A stretch of DNA of 64,000 bases from the NCBI GenBank assembly GCA_007258455.2, contig VDFB02344152.1, positions 186,001-250,000 of the forward strand, given 5' to 3'. Source of the stretch: Sequoia sempervirens (taxonomy: Eukaryota > Streptophyta > Pinopsida > Cupressales > Cupressaceae). Below are positions 34,762 to 46,137 of this stretch, one piece after another. Each line of letters starts with the position of its first letter. The first letter of the stretch is position 1. The translations under genes and the position numbers were made by a program. The notes beneath the pieces are model-generated. The model searched no databases. It saw only the letters and a program-made list of their open reading frames with translations, and was not told the origin of the DNA.

Positions 34762-37430
34762 TTTTTAGACTTGGCCCTTTGGTTTCTAGATTGTGCATTG
34801 TTGATTAGTGGTTATTCTAAAATGCTAGTCATGAAATGTTCAAACTTTGCATTGATGTTTGCAATTGATTACATGGGTTTGTGTGCACGAGACTTTCACT
34901 ATAGCTCTTGGAGATATGTTGGGAATTATTCTCAATGTGTTGGAGATTATTTGTGGTTGGGAATTCATGCTTGGAATTCTCAACATGGCTTAATGTAAAT
35001 TTTTAAAAGTAGAAAGAGGGATATTTGGAGAGATAAGGATTCAATTTTCAGTGTCTTTGATGTTGTCCCCATCTTTACCAATAATTTGATGGTTCCTTTG
35101 GTTCATCAATTGGTGTTTTAGAGAGGAAATTGGAGAAATAATGGTTATTTGGTGTAATGGAGCTCTTAGAGTGGGTGTTTTTAGCCTTTTGTTTGAGCAA
35201 TTTGGTCAAAATGTGGTGCAAGAGCACCATTAAAGATGTTTTGTCCATTTAAGATTTTAGGATCTAGATTTTAGAATTTAGGAGTCTTTGTAGTAGAATA
35301 AGGTCTATGAGACCATGTGATGATGTAAAGAGTCATATTTGTGGGTTTATAGGTGTCAAGTTGGTTGAGGTCTTTAAAAAAATGCAAAATGTTGAAATTG
35401 CAAAATTGTGAAAAGTGCAAAATTTGAAATGTTGTAATAAGACAAGATTAGAAGGCCAATGGTCAAGTCCTTTTGAAAGTTAGTTGTGGAAGTTGTAGGG
35501 GCTTAGTTTGGGAGGAAAATTATTTAAAAAAACTTGAGGAACTCAAAATATGGTTGTTGAAATCATTTTGAAGATTGAAGATTGAATAAAAAGGTTGATT
35601 TTCTCCATTTTTTTGTATTTTGTGTTGTAACAGCAGATTGTACAGTCCGTACTATACCTTTTTGGTTCAAAATTGTTGTGTTTTCTATATTTTATCACTC
35701 CTTGTTTCTTTTTAATCAACCTTGAAGGATTTATTTTTAATTTGGTGCATTTAAACTCCATTCTTTTCAAACTAGCCTGAAACAGGGCATATTATGTTTG
35801 AGGTTCCTACAATGTATTAAAACCCACTCCACCTACTATGAAGGATGTATCTTGGTGGAATGGGTGTGGAATAATTGTTTTTGGTGTGTAGGAAGGTTGG
35901 TGAATGCAGGGGAGGTCTAGAAGCGAGTTGGGTGAGAATCCCAATGGTGAAGTTTTGAGTTTTCCTTCCAAAAGGAGATGTTTTAGAGTATGAAACTAAG
36001 TTTTTGTATTGGGAGGTGTACTTTTATGATGGATTAAGTATGTGCAGGGAATTTAATACTCTTTTGAACAATTTTTAGATTCTAGAGTGTTTGGGGAGTG
36101 CAAGATCCATTAAACCCTAAGGTTTCTAGGCCTCAGAAGAGGGTTTTAAGGATTGAATATTGGGTGGTTGAATTTTTGAAGTTTGGTTGAGGAATCTAAG
36201 GTTTTGAGACATTTTAATTGCTGATCCAAAGGTTTAGGAAGTTTGAAAATTTTTAGAGAGTGGTCTCTTTGGGAAAGTGGGCTAATTTGAGCCCTAAAAG
36301 GTATTAAAAGTCTATTTTGAAGGATTTGTTACAAAGGAGTCTTTGGTGAATCACTGATATGATGTTGACTATCAAAATGGATCTTTGAAAGTGGTTGATT
36401 TTTAGTTTGAAAGTGAGTGGTTGAGAAGAGTTACCCGATTGAGTTGATTCCTAGTGCTACAAGGGAAAGGGTGAATTTGAAGAGAAGGTGAGATTTTGAT
36501 GAATTTGTAATTTGGAATTGTGTTAAGTAAAGTTGCAGGACCTCCCCTATTGCATCAAAATGAATGTGGATTTTTAATATTGCAGTAGTTGTTCCTATTC
36601 TTTTTTGTAGATTTCTTTGAGCTCTAATGTTGAGACTTTCATTCTTGACTTGGTGGTCAGCTGGTATACTCATTCTTTCTCTTCACAATCTCTTATCAGT
36701 AATGGTTTTTGGTCTCAATACTGAGAAATGATGTTTCATAGTGATTCAGATCAATATTGGATGGTGTTCAAGTTCTTTTCTAGTGGATATTTTTGTGCAA
36801 TCTCTTGCACTAGTGTTTGGGGCAGCGAACCTTTGCTTGAATTGGTTCAACCTTCTAAGACTCTTGGGGAGAGATTGGTGAAATTTTTCAGAATTTTTCT
36901 TGAATATGTCAGAATTACTCAGAGAGGGCATTATACATCCTTGAGGTGTTTTGAGGATGTGGCTACTATGACTTTGAAAAGAGTTGTTTTTTCCTTTGCA
37001 AATGGTTGTGATGGAGACACACTTGCTATTGTGATTTGATTTGATGCTTTGAGTATTTTTTTTTATAACAATATTGTTGAGTTATTTAGATCATTTTTCC
37101 TTATGCCTAGATTGTTGTTAGTCATTGGTTTTGATAATACTAACTCCTCAGAGTTTGTTGGGCATGGGATGCTGCATAATTTTGATTTCAGTCCTTCCAT
37201 GTCTTTTAGTTTGAATTTCAGGCATGTCATCTCTCTGAGGTTGCAGGGAAGGTTAGTCTAGTTATGGAGCAATGACTCCATTTGTATGATCAAAGTGGAG
37301 CAGCATCAACATGGTGGGTCTTTTCAAAGAAGGACATGGGATCTCAAAATCCTATATGTTTTGGTGGATTCAATTTGGAGTGTTGTGGCATTGCTTGAGG
37401 ATGAGCAATTTTGGGAAGGGCAGACTATTA
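34762..37430 (+). other. Non-coding 3' internal region of the PDS5-bearing element
   Basis: Short stop-limited frames only (the longest about 103 codons at 36728-37039). GT-rich and unlike the rest of the element. A purine-rich tract with GGGAAGGG (37413-37420) lies before the 3' LTR and may be the polypurine primer. Confidence 0.5.
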
Positions 37431-39661
37431 TGTCCCCATTTTAGCCATACACTCCTTGAGATTAATAGTCTATTACCGGAAACTCATAGGCTAGTCAAAA
37501 GTGGAATTAGGGTTTTCTAATTTTTAAGAAGTTCAGATGCATTTTTTAAGGCTTGCATGTGTGTATTTCTAATGCATGTCTAGTGGAGCCTTTTGGGTTT
37601 TTTGGAGAGCTTCAAGATGAGGTAACATGCATGTTATTATAATGACATGAAACTTTGACTTATTCCTTGCATGCAAGAAAGGTTTCTATGTTTTTTATGG
37701 GTTTTTAGAGACCTTCGAGGTGGTGTGACATGCATCTGAATTTGACAACATTTATTAGCACTTACTATTTATAGTAAGTCATGATGGCTACCCCATTTGT
37801 GCTTAGTTGATATTTTGAAACACTTACTATTTATAGTAAGTCATGATACTACTCGGTGTTCAAAGGAAGTCTTGCAAACTTACTATTTATAGCAATTTTC
37901 TATTTTTGGTAAGTCTATCTTTTAGCAATATCATTCTAGCATCAACTCAATCATTTGCAGTTTAGTGTGGTTGATTAGTTTGGCTTTCTGATGGATTTGA
38001 AGCTAACTTACTATTTTTTAGTATTTTATATTTTTAATAAGTCCACTTATGGCAGAGGCATCATCATCAGCTTGGTTCAACTTGGCAAATGTCAGTTTGC
38101 TAATTTTAGCAGTTTGTCAGTTGTAGCTTGGGCGTTTCTCTTGGCTACCTCTTTGGACCAAGTTTTATTCTTAGTCAATTTTATGTTTTAAATTTGTACC
38201 CCACGCCTAAGGTTGATGGCTTCAAGTCATTTTTAAAAAGGGAACATAAAGGGGTTGATTTGAGCATTTGATATTTATATTAAATGTTTTATTGTGCAAC
38301 TTGTAAATGGACGCCAAGAGGGAGATGGTTAATGTTTTAATAATTCAAATAAAGTGCAACATGAGAGGTGGCATCAGTTGGAGGTAATTAAATATTTTCT
38401 TGAAAGGATTTATAGATTGCTTGGTTTTCTCTTTGAAGGATACAAAAGAAGGCATTGCTTGGAGTTGATCATCTTTGGAAAATATTGTAAAGTTATGCTG
38501 TTGGATTGATTTTAGAACCTGGCTAAGGGGGGAGCTTAGCATTTACACCATTCTTCGGGCCTAAAACTATGGTTCCCTAGATGGTCAATTGGCAGTGTGC
38601 TTCATTCAAAAGTGCATATTGAGCTTCATCATCAAAGATTTTGGTGATAATTTCCAGTTTTGAGCTTGCTGGTTTTGTATTGCTGAAGATGCTTTCTTGT
38701 TTTCAGCTCATAGAATAAATTTATTTTCATTATGGGTATTGAAGCTAAATGTTTCTTTGCTAAGGGTGACTCAAATTGCAAAAACAAAGAATTTATCATG
38801 ATGTCCTTGATTTTCTAGAGAGGTCGCACCTCCTCTAGGGTCGTACTTCTTATTACAGTTGCTTTGGAATTCATGCTTCTTCAACAAGAGGTTGTTTGGG
38901 GTGAAGTTCAGGCTTAAAGCTGGTCACCATGTCTCTAGGGTTTAGTAAGTTTAGTTTTGGAATGATTATTTAAAGTTTAATGGAGAATTATGCATTTTTG
39001 GGTATCTTAGATTGTTGGTTTAGAATTTTCAGTTTGTTATTTGCTATATCAGACTTTCAATAATTTTTATTTTGGTTGGTAATTTGAAGATTGGGAAGAT
39101 TATACTTTTTGGTGAATCATCTTTCATCACTTGTTTGATTGTACATCTTTAGCACTTGTAATTTGTAGATAAATTGAATTATAAGGTTGTGAATAGTAGT
39201 AATAGCTTAGTCATTTTTATTTCTGCAATTAATTTTTGATTTAATGCAAACAGTGTAACCCCTAAATGGTTTACCACTAGTGTGGAGGAATTAATCATTG
39301 TAATTCTCATAATTTACCCATTGAATAAGTGGATAATCCCCACTACTTGAGTGGATTCCTGCTAATAGCAGATGAATTTCTTTCATTGTAATATCTTCCC
39401 CCCACTAAACAAGTGGTAGTGTGGATGTTTCATGGTCCGATCACCATATGTTTTATCATTTCAACATTGATCTTCATTTCAATTTGGTTGCTAATGATCC
39501 CTTCCCATATGCTATCACCTCACCTTCAATAGGATCTTGGTGAACATTCTTTTCAAAGGTTACTTTCAGATGATTTAGACTTTGGGAGCTAATGCTAACA
39601 ATTGGTGTTGTGCTGGATTTTTATTCAAAATTTCAAGGAAAAAAATAAGGGGCATATTTCA
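37431..39661 (+). repeat. 3' LTR of the PDS5-bearing element
   Basis: Uninterrupted LTR of 2231 bp, TG...CA. It contains two perfect 20-bp palindromes (37760-37779, 37822-37841) and two looser versions (from 37878 and 38006). Confidence 0.85.
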
Positions 39662-40839
39662 TCTTCTATCTCTCTATGTGTCATTCCTCCTTTGTGTTCG
39701 TTGTTCCATTAGATATTTGGGGAATGATGAAAATTCTAAACTCTATTATAAAATTTTAGAAAAGACATACGTTGACCCCAAATATATGGATCCCTTATGT
39801 GTTATCTTAGGATTGCATATGGGAGGAAATATCCTTTCCATGGCATGGATTTATTTGGAAACATATGTTTGGCATAGGGCTTTCCAAATAAGCTCTAATA
39901 TATTGGAATTTATCATATTCTAATTTAAAGTAATTGATCATAGAATGGTGTTTAGAAATTTCTTTAAAGTGGGAGGCATTATTCCTCCCGCTCATTGCTT
40001 GCATAATGATACGACTTTATTCAAAGTGTGGTCTTCTTAGTGGTGACATTGGGTTTGATTTCCTTCAAGAGTGTGACCTTTCTTTGCATATGAAATTCCT
40101 CTTAGTGGTAGGGCCATGGCTTGCATTCCATAAGGTGTGAATCTTTTATCCCTCAACTAGTCCTCTCTTGGTGGTGATATTCAGTGTGATGATCCCTAAA
40201 GTGAGACCTTTCATGAACTAAGAAAAACCCCTTTGACTATTCTAAACTAAATATTGGCCACCAAGCTTAATATAACTTGCTTGTTAGTGGTGCCTTTTTG
40301 AAACCTATGACCATTCAATGTTGCACCTTATCAAACTTATCAAGGAATATAACTTTTGGTATGGTTGATGTAAGAGAGCCTTTGGACTTGGCATGACTTG
40401 TCCATCTACCACCTTTTTATGGGTGCACACCTAGTGTATATTGAATTGTACTAAACCATTATTTGTTTCTCATATGGCCTTGGGGCTCACCTAGTGTATA
40501 TCAGATCACACTAGCTCTTGTGAGTGTATTCTTGGACAAACAACCTAGGCTTGATCAATACCTTTTGGAAAAACATTCAAAGCTTGATCAACCCCTTCTT
40601 CATCTTTACATTGATTTTGACATTGTATGGTTGTGTATCTTGTGTCGTTGTTCCATGCATGTGTCTCTTTGTGCCTTTTTTGGTTTTCCATGGGATCTTT
40701 GATCCTAGGGGCATGATCATCCTCCTTGATCCTTGTCATCTCATATTTCTAACAATTTTACAATTAGACCTCTCTTGACTTATTTGTCTACTTTAGTGTG
40801 AGTTTGAGCATGGTTTCATACTCTCACTAAAGTAAATAG
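39662..40839 (+). other. 3' internal end of the outer element
   Basis: Resumes the outer element after the PDS5-bearing insertion. Stop-rich, no pol motifs. Ends in a hairpin directly before the 3' LTR. Confidence 0.5.
40789..40834. repeat. Hairpin with a 15-bp stem before the outer 3' LTR
   Basis: TACTTTAGTGTGAGT (40789-40803) pairs with ACTCTCACTAAAGTA (40820-40834), one mismatch, 16-nt loop. It ends five bases before the LTR. Confidence 0.85.
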
Positions 40840-42218
40840 TGCAAAAAATTACACATTTATAATTTCACACTTTGTTTGCATCCCTTAATTAAGTGGACTT
40901 AATTAAGCTTCTAATTACCTAAATTAAGCATTCCAAAGCCTTTTTATCATCATTTTTTGAAAGGAAAACCTATATTAAAAATTCCTACATTAATTTAAAA
41001 CACCTTGGAAATTGTGTGTCCTAGACTAAGGTCCTATGACCCATTTTCCCAATGGATAATGGGTCCCCTTTAAGTGTCAAGATCCAATTTTTAATATTTT
41101 TTTGGTGGCATTTTAATGATTCAAATTCAAGTTTCAAATGTCAGTTTGTGGAATCTATTTTTTTGGAAATTAGATAAACACCTATAAATACATAGTTATT
41201 TTATCAATTCAAATCTAAGACTTTTATAGTCCAGCAAATATTATTGTCAAGAGCATTGAAGAGTGGATTTATCAGTCATCTACAACAATAATCAAGATCA
41301 TATCATCATGTCAAAGTTCATGTGTGTGTATGTCATTTTTTGGAACTAACATTGTGATGTAGGTTTCAAGCATTCAAACACAAAGTCAAGCAATCTATCA
41401 AGACAATTCATGCAAGATCCAAACCTTAGAGTGATGTGTTAGACTTCAGTCCTCTAAGGGAAGCCATTAAGGGTTTGGTGAGTTATAATATAGCTTTTTC
41501 ATTCATCAATTCCTTCTATTTATCATTATTTCATCATCAAGGTTTAATTACCAACATGAGGTTTGACTAAGGCAAACCCCCATTCAGCCAAAAAAAAACA
41601 ATTTTGCTTCTCTCTTTGTATGTGCAGATTTATAGGTGAAGAAGGATTGCAAGTTGATCAAAGGAGAAATTTTGCAAAGTTATCAAAGTTGTCATCATTT
41701 TTTTCAAGCTACAGAAAGTCACCTACAAAATTTATTTCCAATTTTTTTACAATCAAACCTAGAGAAATCGTAAGCTTAGATTTGGGATCTGAGGACTACA
41801 AAATCAGATTTTGGACCCCTGCACTAGAACCCATTCGCCCTAGGGTGAACCTGTCCTGCTACAAAGCTCAGAACTTTCTTTTTAGGCCAAATTCATACCA
41901 TTCTACCCTTCTTGTATCTTCCTACAAATTACTATTTATATTTTTGTTGTCATAATATTCTACATTTCAAGTGTTAGGTCATGTAATTTAGTTAGTTAAT
42001 GCATTTGAAATTATCTCCCAAAAGTGCCAATTAGTCATTTATGTCATAAGAAAACAACAAACCTTCCTAATAGGGTTGACTCACCTCAAGGTTGAAATTC
42101 AATCCTATCCTTGGGAGATCTCTTTTTCTAATGAAACTAGGAGAGGGGTAAGTGTGTTTAAACCCTTAGATCATTCCACAACACAACTTTAAAACCCCCT
42201 CTTTTCCCTTCATTTCCA
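40840..42218 (+). repeat. 3' LTR of the outer element
   Basis: Direct repeat of 5789-7157; starts TGCAAAAAATTA and ends CTTCATTTCCA. Its TATAAATA box is at 41183-41190. It is preceded by a strong hairpin (40789-40834) rather than a clear polypurine tract. Confidence 0.8.
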
Positions 42219-44450
42219 TACTGATATACCATCACTTCTACAATGGGTTGAAATCAATGACAACACCATACATCATCATGCTCATGTTGCCAACAACAAC
42301 ATATTAGGTCAAATATATAGTTGGATATAACAACTAATTATTATAACAATGTTGTAAATTATTGATTTATAAACCTATTTAGGAGATCTATGGGAATACC
42401 CTTTGAGGTTTAAGCTAATACCAAAGTGAAGGAGAGATTGTACCCACTCTCATAGTTATCGATCAAGAATCTTGAGTTTTTTATGAGCCTCTATTTACCT
42501 TCTTAAAGACAAACTTCTAACCTCAAAGGTGGAAAAAATATCTACGATTTGAGAGAGAAATTTTGGTACCTAATAAGCCTTCTACATAATTCCCCATATT
42601 ATAGAGGCTCCTCCTTCATCGTAGTATTTTGATCCTACTACTCTAATTTCTATTGTTAAAAATGAGGATAAAATAATTATGGTTTACTCTGCACTGAGTT
42701 ACCGACCCCTCCTATAGAAAAATGACTTTTTGATTCACGTGTGGATGTGCTAACAATGTTAGTGATATTCATACATTATTTGGTAATTATCCCTTCATTG
42801 AACATCTTGGAGGATGTTATTCCTCCCACCACTACCTAGTGTTCTACTTTCAATACTCTTCCTCATGCTACTATTGTGGAACCACCGCTACCTAGTGGTC
42901 CTCCACTCCCATGTATATGATATTGGGATATAGATGATATAGATGTTTTCTAATGAGGATCTCATCTTCTCTCATCTATATATGTGTTTAGATATTATGT
43001 TCTTTTGTTTTTTTCTTGTGTTCCTTTATGGAGTTGTTTTCCATATGTTTTTTTATTTCTCCTTCAATAACCTATGATACATTTATAAGTACATGAATAC
43101 AAGAGGAATGAAATTTTCAATTTCATTATTTTTGTGTATATACCTCTTTATCTCTCTCTATGTAATACACATTATTTTTACATATTTGTGGGATATCACA
43201 TGTAATGCCCCAAGCTACATACCCAAAACATTGTCCAAGTGAATATTATTTTTGAAGAAAAATGTAAGAATAAATATTTTGAAATAAGATATGACATTCA
43301 CATGTTGCACTACATGCCAATGTGCACACACAATTTCATATCAATAGCAATTACACACAAGACATAATAAGGCCATTTTGATGACACTTATCATCACACA
43401 CAATGCTAGATATAGAAAACATTTACAAGAGATCACCATTACTCCATGCAAGGTGACACAAGGGGATGCCTTATTGATCGAGTGACAATTCACTATGATA
43501 AACCTATAAGAGAGTGAGATTCCACCATAACAATGACCATGTCCTAGAACCTATTATTTCATTATCTCATGAACACAACATCAAGGTAGGATGAAACAAC
43601 CATCTACCTCAAACCTATTCTCTAAATACACTTTATGACACTCACAATACCAATGGAAACCTAAACAAGAGGTGGGATGACTAGGAGAGATCACATCTTG
43701 ACTATATAGATGTCCATCACTTCCTTCTATGCATGACATATTTATAAATACTAAGGTGTCATATCTCCTTACATGTAGAGGTTAATTTTGATAATAGATT
43801 TTAGGAGTACAAGGGATAGTTAGTGGTAATGAGTATATTCACTAGCTATGGGAATGGGTGTTAGTTTGATCTTCCCTTCAATTTGAGAATCTTTCTTTTG
43901 GGATTCTTTGATCTATTTTGTATATAACCCTTGGATTGAATGGTTAGATGTTGAGATGGATTTTTTCATGGATATTTGCAAGGGAATCTACCTGTCACAT
44001 AATTTATGAGGGATAAGTTTTTTTGGCATGGAGATTTGGAGGAAAGGGAGTGAGCTAAAATATTTGAGTTAGTTGAATGATGTATGCTAACTCTATTCTA
44101 TAGTGATTTAGTTTCTGAGATCATAGATATAAGTGTTCTTTGACACTAGTTAAGATGTAGTACATGAGCCATGTCATTTATGTGAGTGTTAGTGTAATTT
44201 TCGATGCTTTGGTCAACACTGGACTAGACATTCTCCAAGTAGTGGGATTCCTAGGGAGGTATATTTGTATATGGTTATAGAGGATTTTAAATATTTTTTA
44301 CATATCTAGATGTTTTCTTCTAGGGAAGACAAACTTTTTGTTGGATAATGGATATATAATGAAATTTGGTTTCAAATTTGGAAATATATGTGGAAAATAA
44401 GAGGTATATTAGCAAACATACTTGAGGAAAAGGGAGGAGATGATTCGACA
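42219..44450. other. Unassigned repeat DNA between the outer element and the LINE
   Basis: 42219-43190 has weak coding-like pieces (for example NILEDVIPPTTT near 42805) with many stops. At 43201 TGTAATGCCCC resembles the start of the 3.8-kb insertion (TGTAACGCCCG) and may be the start of a related LTR, but no matching end was found. No gene is supported. Confidence 0.4.
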
Positions 44451-44819
44451 ATTGTTTGAGTTGCAGAGGTTAGTGATGGGTGCCTGTAGCCTGTAATAGG
44501 TCGTGGGCCCTATCTTTCTCTAGTCTGGCATTTATGTAACATGAGGTGAGGTATGGTTTTTTGGTAGTGTGGGTGTGTGGAGGTTTTTATTGTGTGGGGA
44601 AGTGACTGAAGGGGGTTTTGGTGATTCATTCGGCTAAGGGTTTGTGTTGTGTGAGGCATGGGTTTTGGTGTTGGGGATTGGGAGGTTTTGCTGTTGTAGC
44701 AAGGTGTGTGATTTGGAGCTGGGGTGTTGGGAGGATTTGGTGTTGGGTGTTAGTTCTGCATTGGGTGTTGGGTGTGTGATATGACAGGGGTATCCCAAAG
44801 TTTGGTTCTTACAGGTGTG

Positions 44820-46125
44820 AAGCCACCTCCAAGATTTCATGTGGACATGCATGTAGGTGGGATGGATTCCTCATTTGTGGGGGAGAGTTCCAAGCTTAAG
44901 AAAGTGAATGGTTGTCTACCACAGAGCTAGGCTTGTCTAGTTCTGGTTATCTCTCCAGAATCAGTGCATGAGGACTTCTCTTATTGCACTCAACATGTTC
45001 TGATTTGTAAGTTTTTGGGTATTCGTATCCCCCTCTCGGCTTTGGAGTCCTAGATGCACCATACCTGGAAGGTCGAGGGTGATTTTGATATTTTGGTGGT
45101 TGGGAACAACTATTTATTGGTTGATTTTTCTTGCATTTTGGATTGCAATCGGGTTTTTGAAGGAGGGTCATATTTTTATAATTGGGTGAGCTTGTTTATG
45201 AAACCATAGCATGGGGGTTTCAATGCTACGGAAGATCTTCCTTCCCAGGTTCCTATGTGGGTCTGCTTGCCATGGCTACCTTTGGAGTTCTAGAGAGAGG
45301 ATATTTTGCACCAAATTGTTGCTTTGTTGGGAAAGTTGGTTGTCATTGCTCAGACTACTTTGGTTAAAAAGGTATTTTCTTTGCTCACATCTATGTTGAA
45401 ATTGATTTAAATAATCCTTTTCCAAATTCTTTGAAGATTTGTATTGGCTTTGCCTCATGGATTCAACAGATAGATTATGAGTCCCTTCCTTTTAGATGTT
45501 TCTTTTATCATGAGTACGAACATCTTTAGCACTAATTTCCTTGGGCATCCAGTTTGGCTAGGGATTCTCCTCCTACATTGGGGCCTTTGGTGGTGAAGGG
45601 GGATAAAAGAAAGGTTCCTATGGTTGAGGGGGGTCTGATAAGGATGGCTTCATTCCTATTAAGCCAAAAGCTAAGGGGAGGGGTTTGAAGTGGGCCCTTA
45701 AGGATAGACAGAATGATCAGGGATTCAATCATTTTGAGGTCTTTGATAATCAGACCTTGGAGGAGGGGATTCCAATTGAGATCTCGTTTGGGGCTACTAG
45801 TATGGATACAAGGCTAGAACAGGCAATTGTTGTTAAGGACACTTCTCTGCCTTTGGAACAGGGGGCTCTGAGCCTTCAAATGCTTATGTTGGCTTATAGG
45901 AGGATATTATTTAAGCAGATTTAGCTGAGGAGGCTTTGTCTTCAGGTAAAGGTAAAGGTTGAGGGTCGACTTCTTATCTATGGGTGTTACAATGCCCTCT
46001 CAAGAAGAGGCATTTTGAGAACTCCTCTAAAGTCATTCGAAAGAAGGATGTGGACAAGATTAAAACTATTGGGGATTTTCTAGTGGAGTTTGGGACTGTT
46101 AAGAACATTAATACCCACTTCGCTC
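44820..46125 (+). pseudogene. LINE ORF1 remnant (DUF4283-like)
   Basis: Reading in mostly one frame gives CKFLGIRIPLSALES, MHHTWKVEGDFDILVVGNNY, FYNWVSLFMKP and PSQVPMWVCLPWLPLEF. This is the conserved nucleic-acid-binding domain of plant LINE ORF1. A degraded Cys/His knuckle follows near 45495-45530. ORF1 coats the LINE RNA. At least five stops are present. Confidence 0.7.
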
Positions 46126-46137
46126 AACCTTCCTCAT

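Larger units (their letters stand above)
28078..39661 (+). mobile_element. LTR retrotransposon carrying PDS5-derived coding sequence
   Basis: Direct LTRs of about 2.23 kb (28078-32025, lengthened by a 1.7-kb insertion, and 37431-39661) both start TGTCCCCATTTT and end GGGGCATATTT(C/T)A. The primer site TGGTATCAAAGCC (32027-32039) is initiator-Met-like, and a purine-rich GGGAAGGG lies 10 bp before the 3' LTR. The 5.4-kb interior has no recognisable gag or pol. Instead it starts with a PDS5-like fragment, an acidic 355-codon frame and further unknown coding remnants. It inserted into the outer element; an exact target duplication is not visible. It must have relied on enzymes from other elements. 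Confidence 0.8.
5789..42218 (+). mobile_element. Outer LTR retrotransposon, split by two large nested insertions
   Basis: Two matching direct repeats (5789-7157 and 40840-42218) begin TG and end CA. Between them the element's own parts are 7158-9727, 26276-28077 and 39662-40839; 9728-26275 and 28078-39661 are later insertions. Removing these leaves about 8.3 kb: LTR, primer site, gag, protease-like region, LTR. The gag reading frame is interrupted at 9727 and resumes at 26276, which proves the nesting. No reverse transcriptase, RNase H or integrase remnant is visible, so it looks like a gag-protease-only, non-autonomous Ty3-like element. No exact terminal target duplication was found. Confidence 0.75.

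Noticed and set aside
35640..35660. Possible tRNA or small RNA gene in GT-rich DNA of the PDS5-bearing element
   Set aside because: No cloverleaf with A and B boxes could be drawn; nothing supports an RNA gene here or elsewhere in the window.
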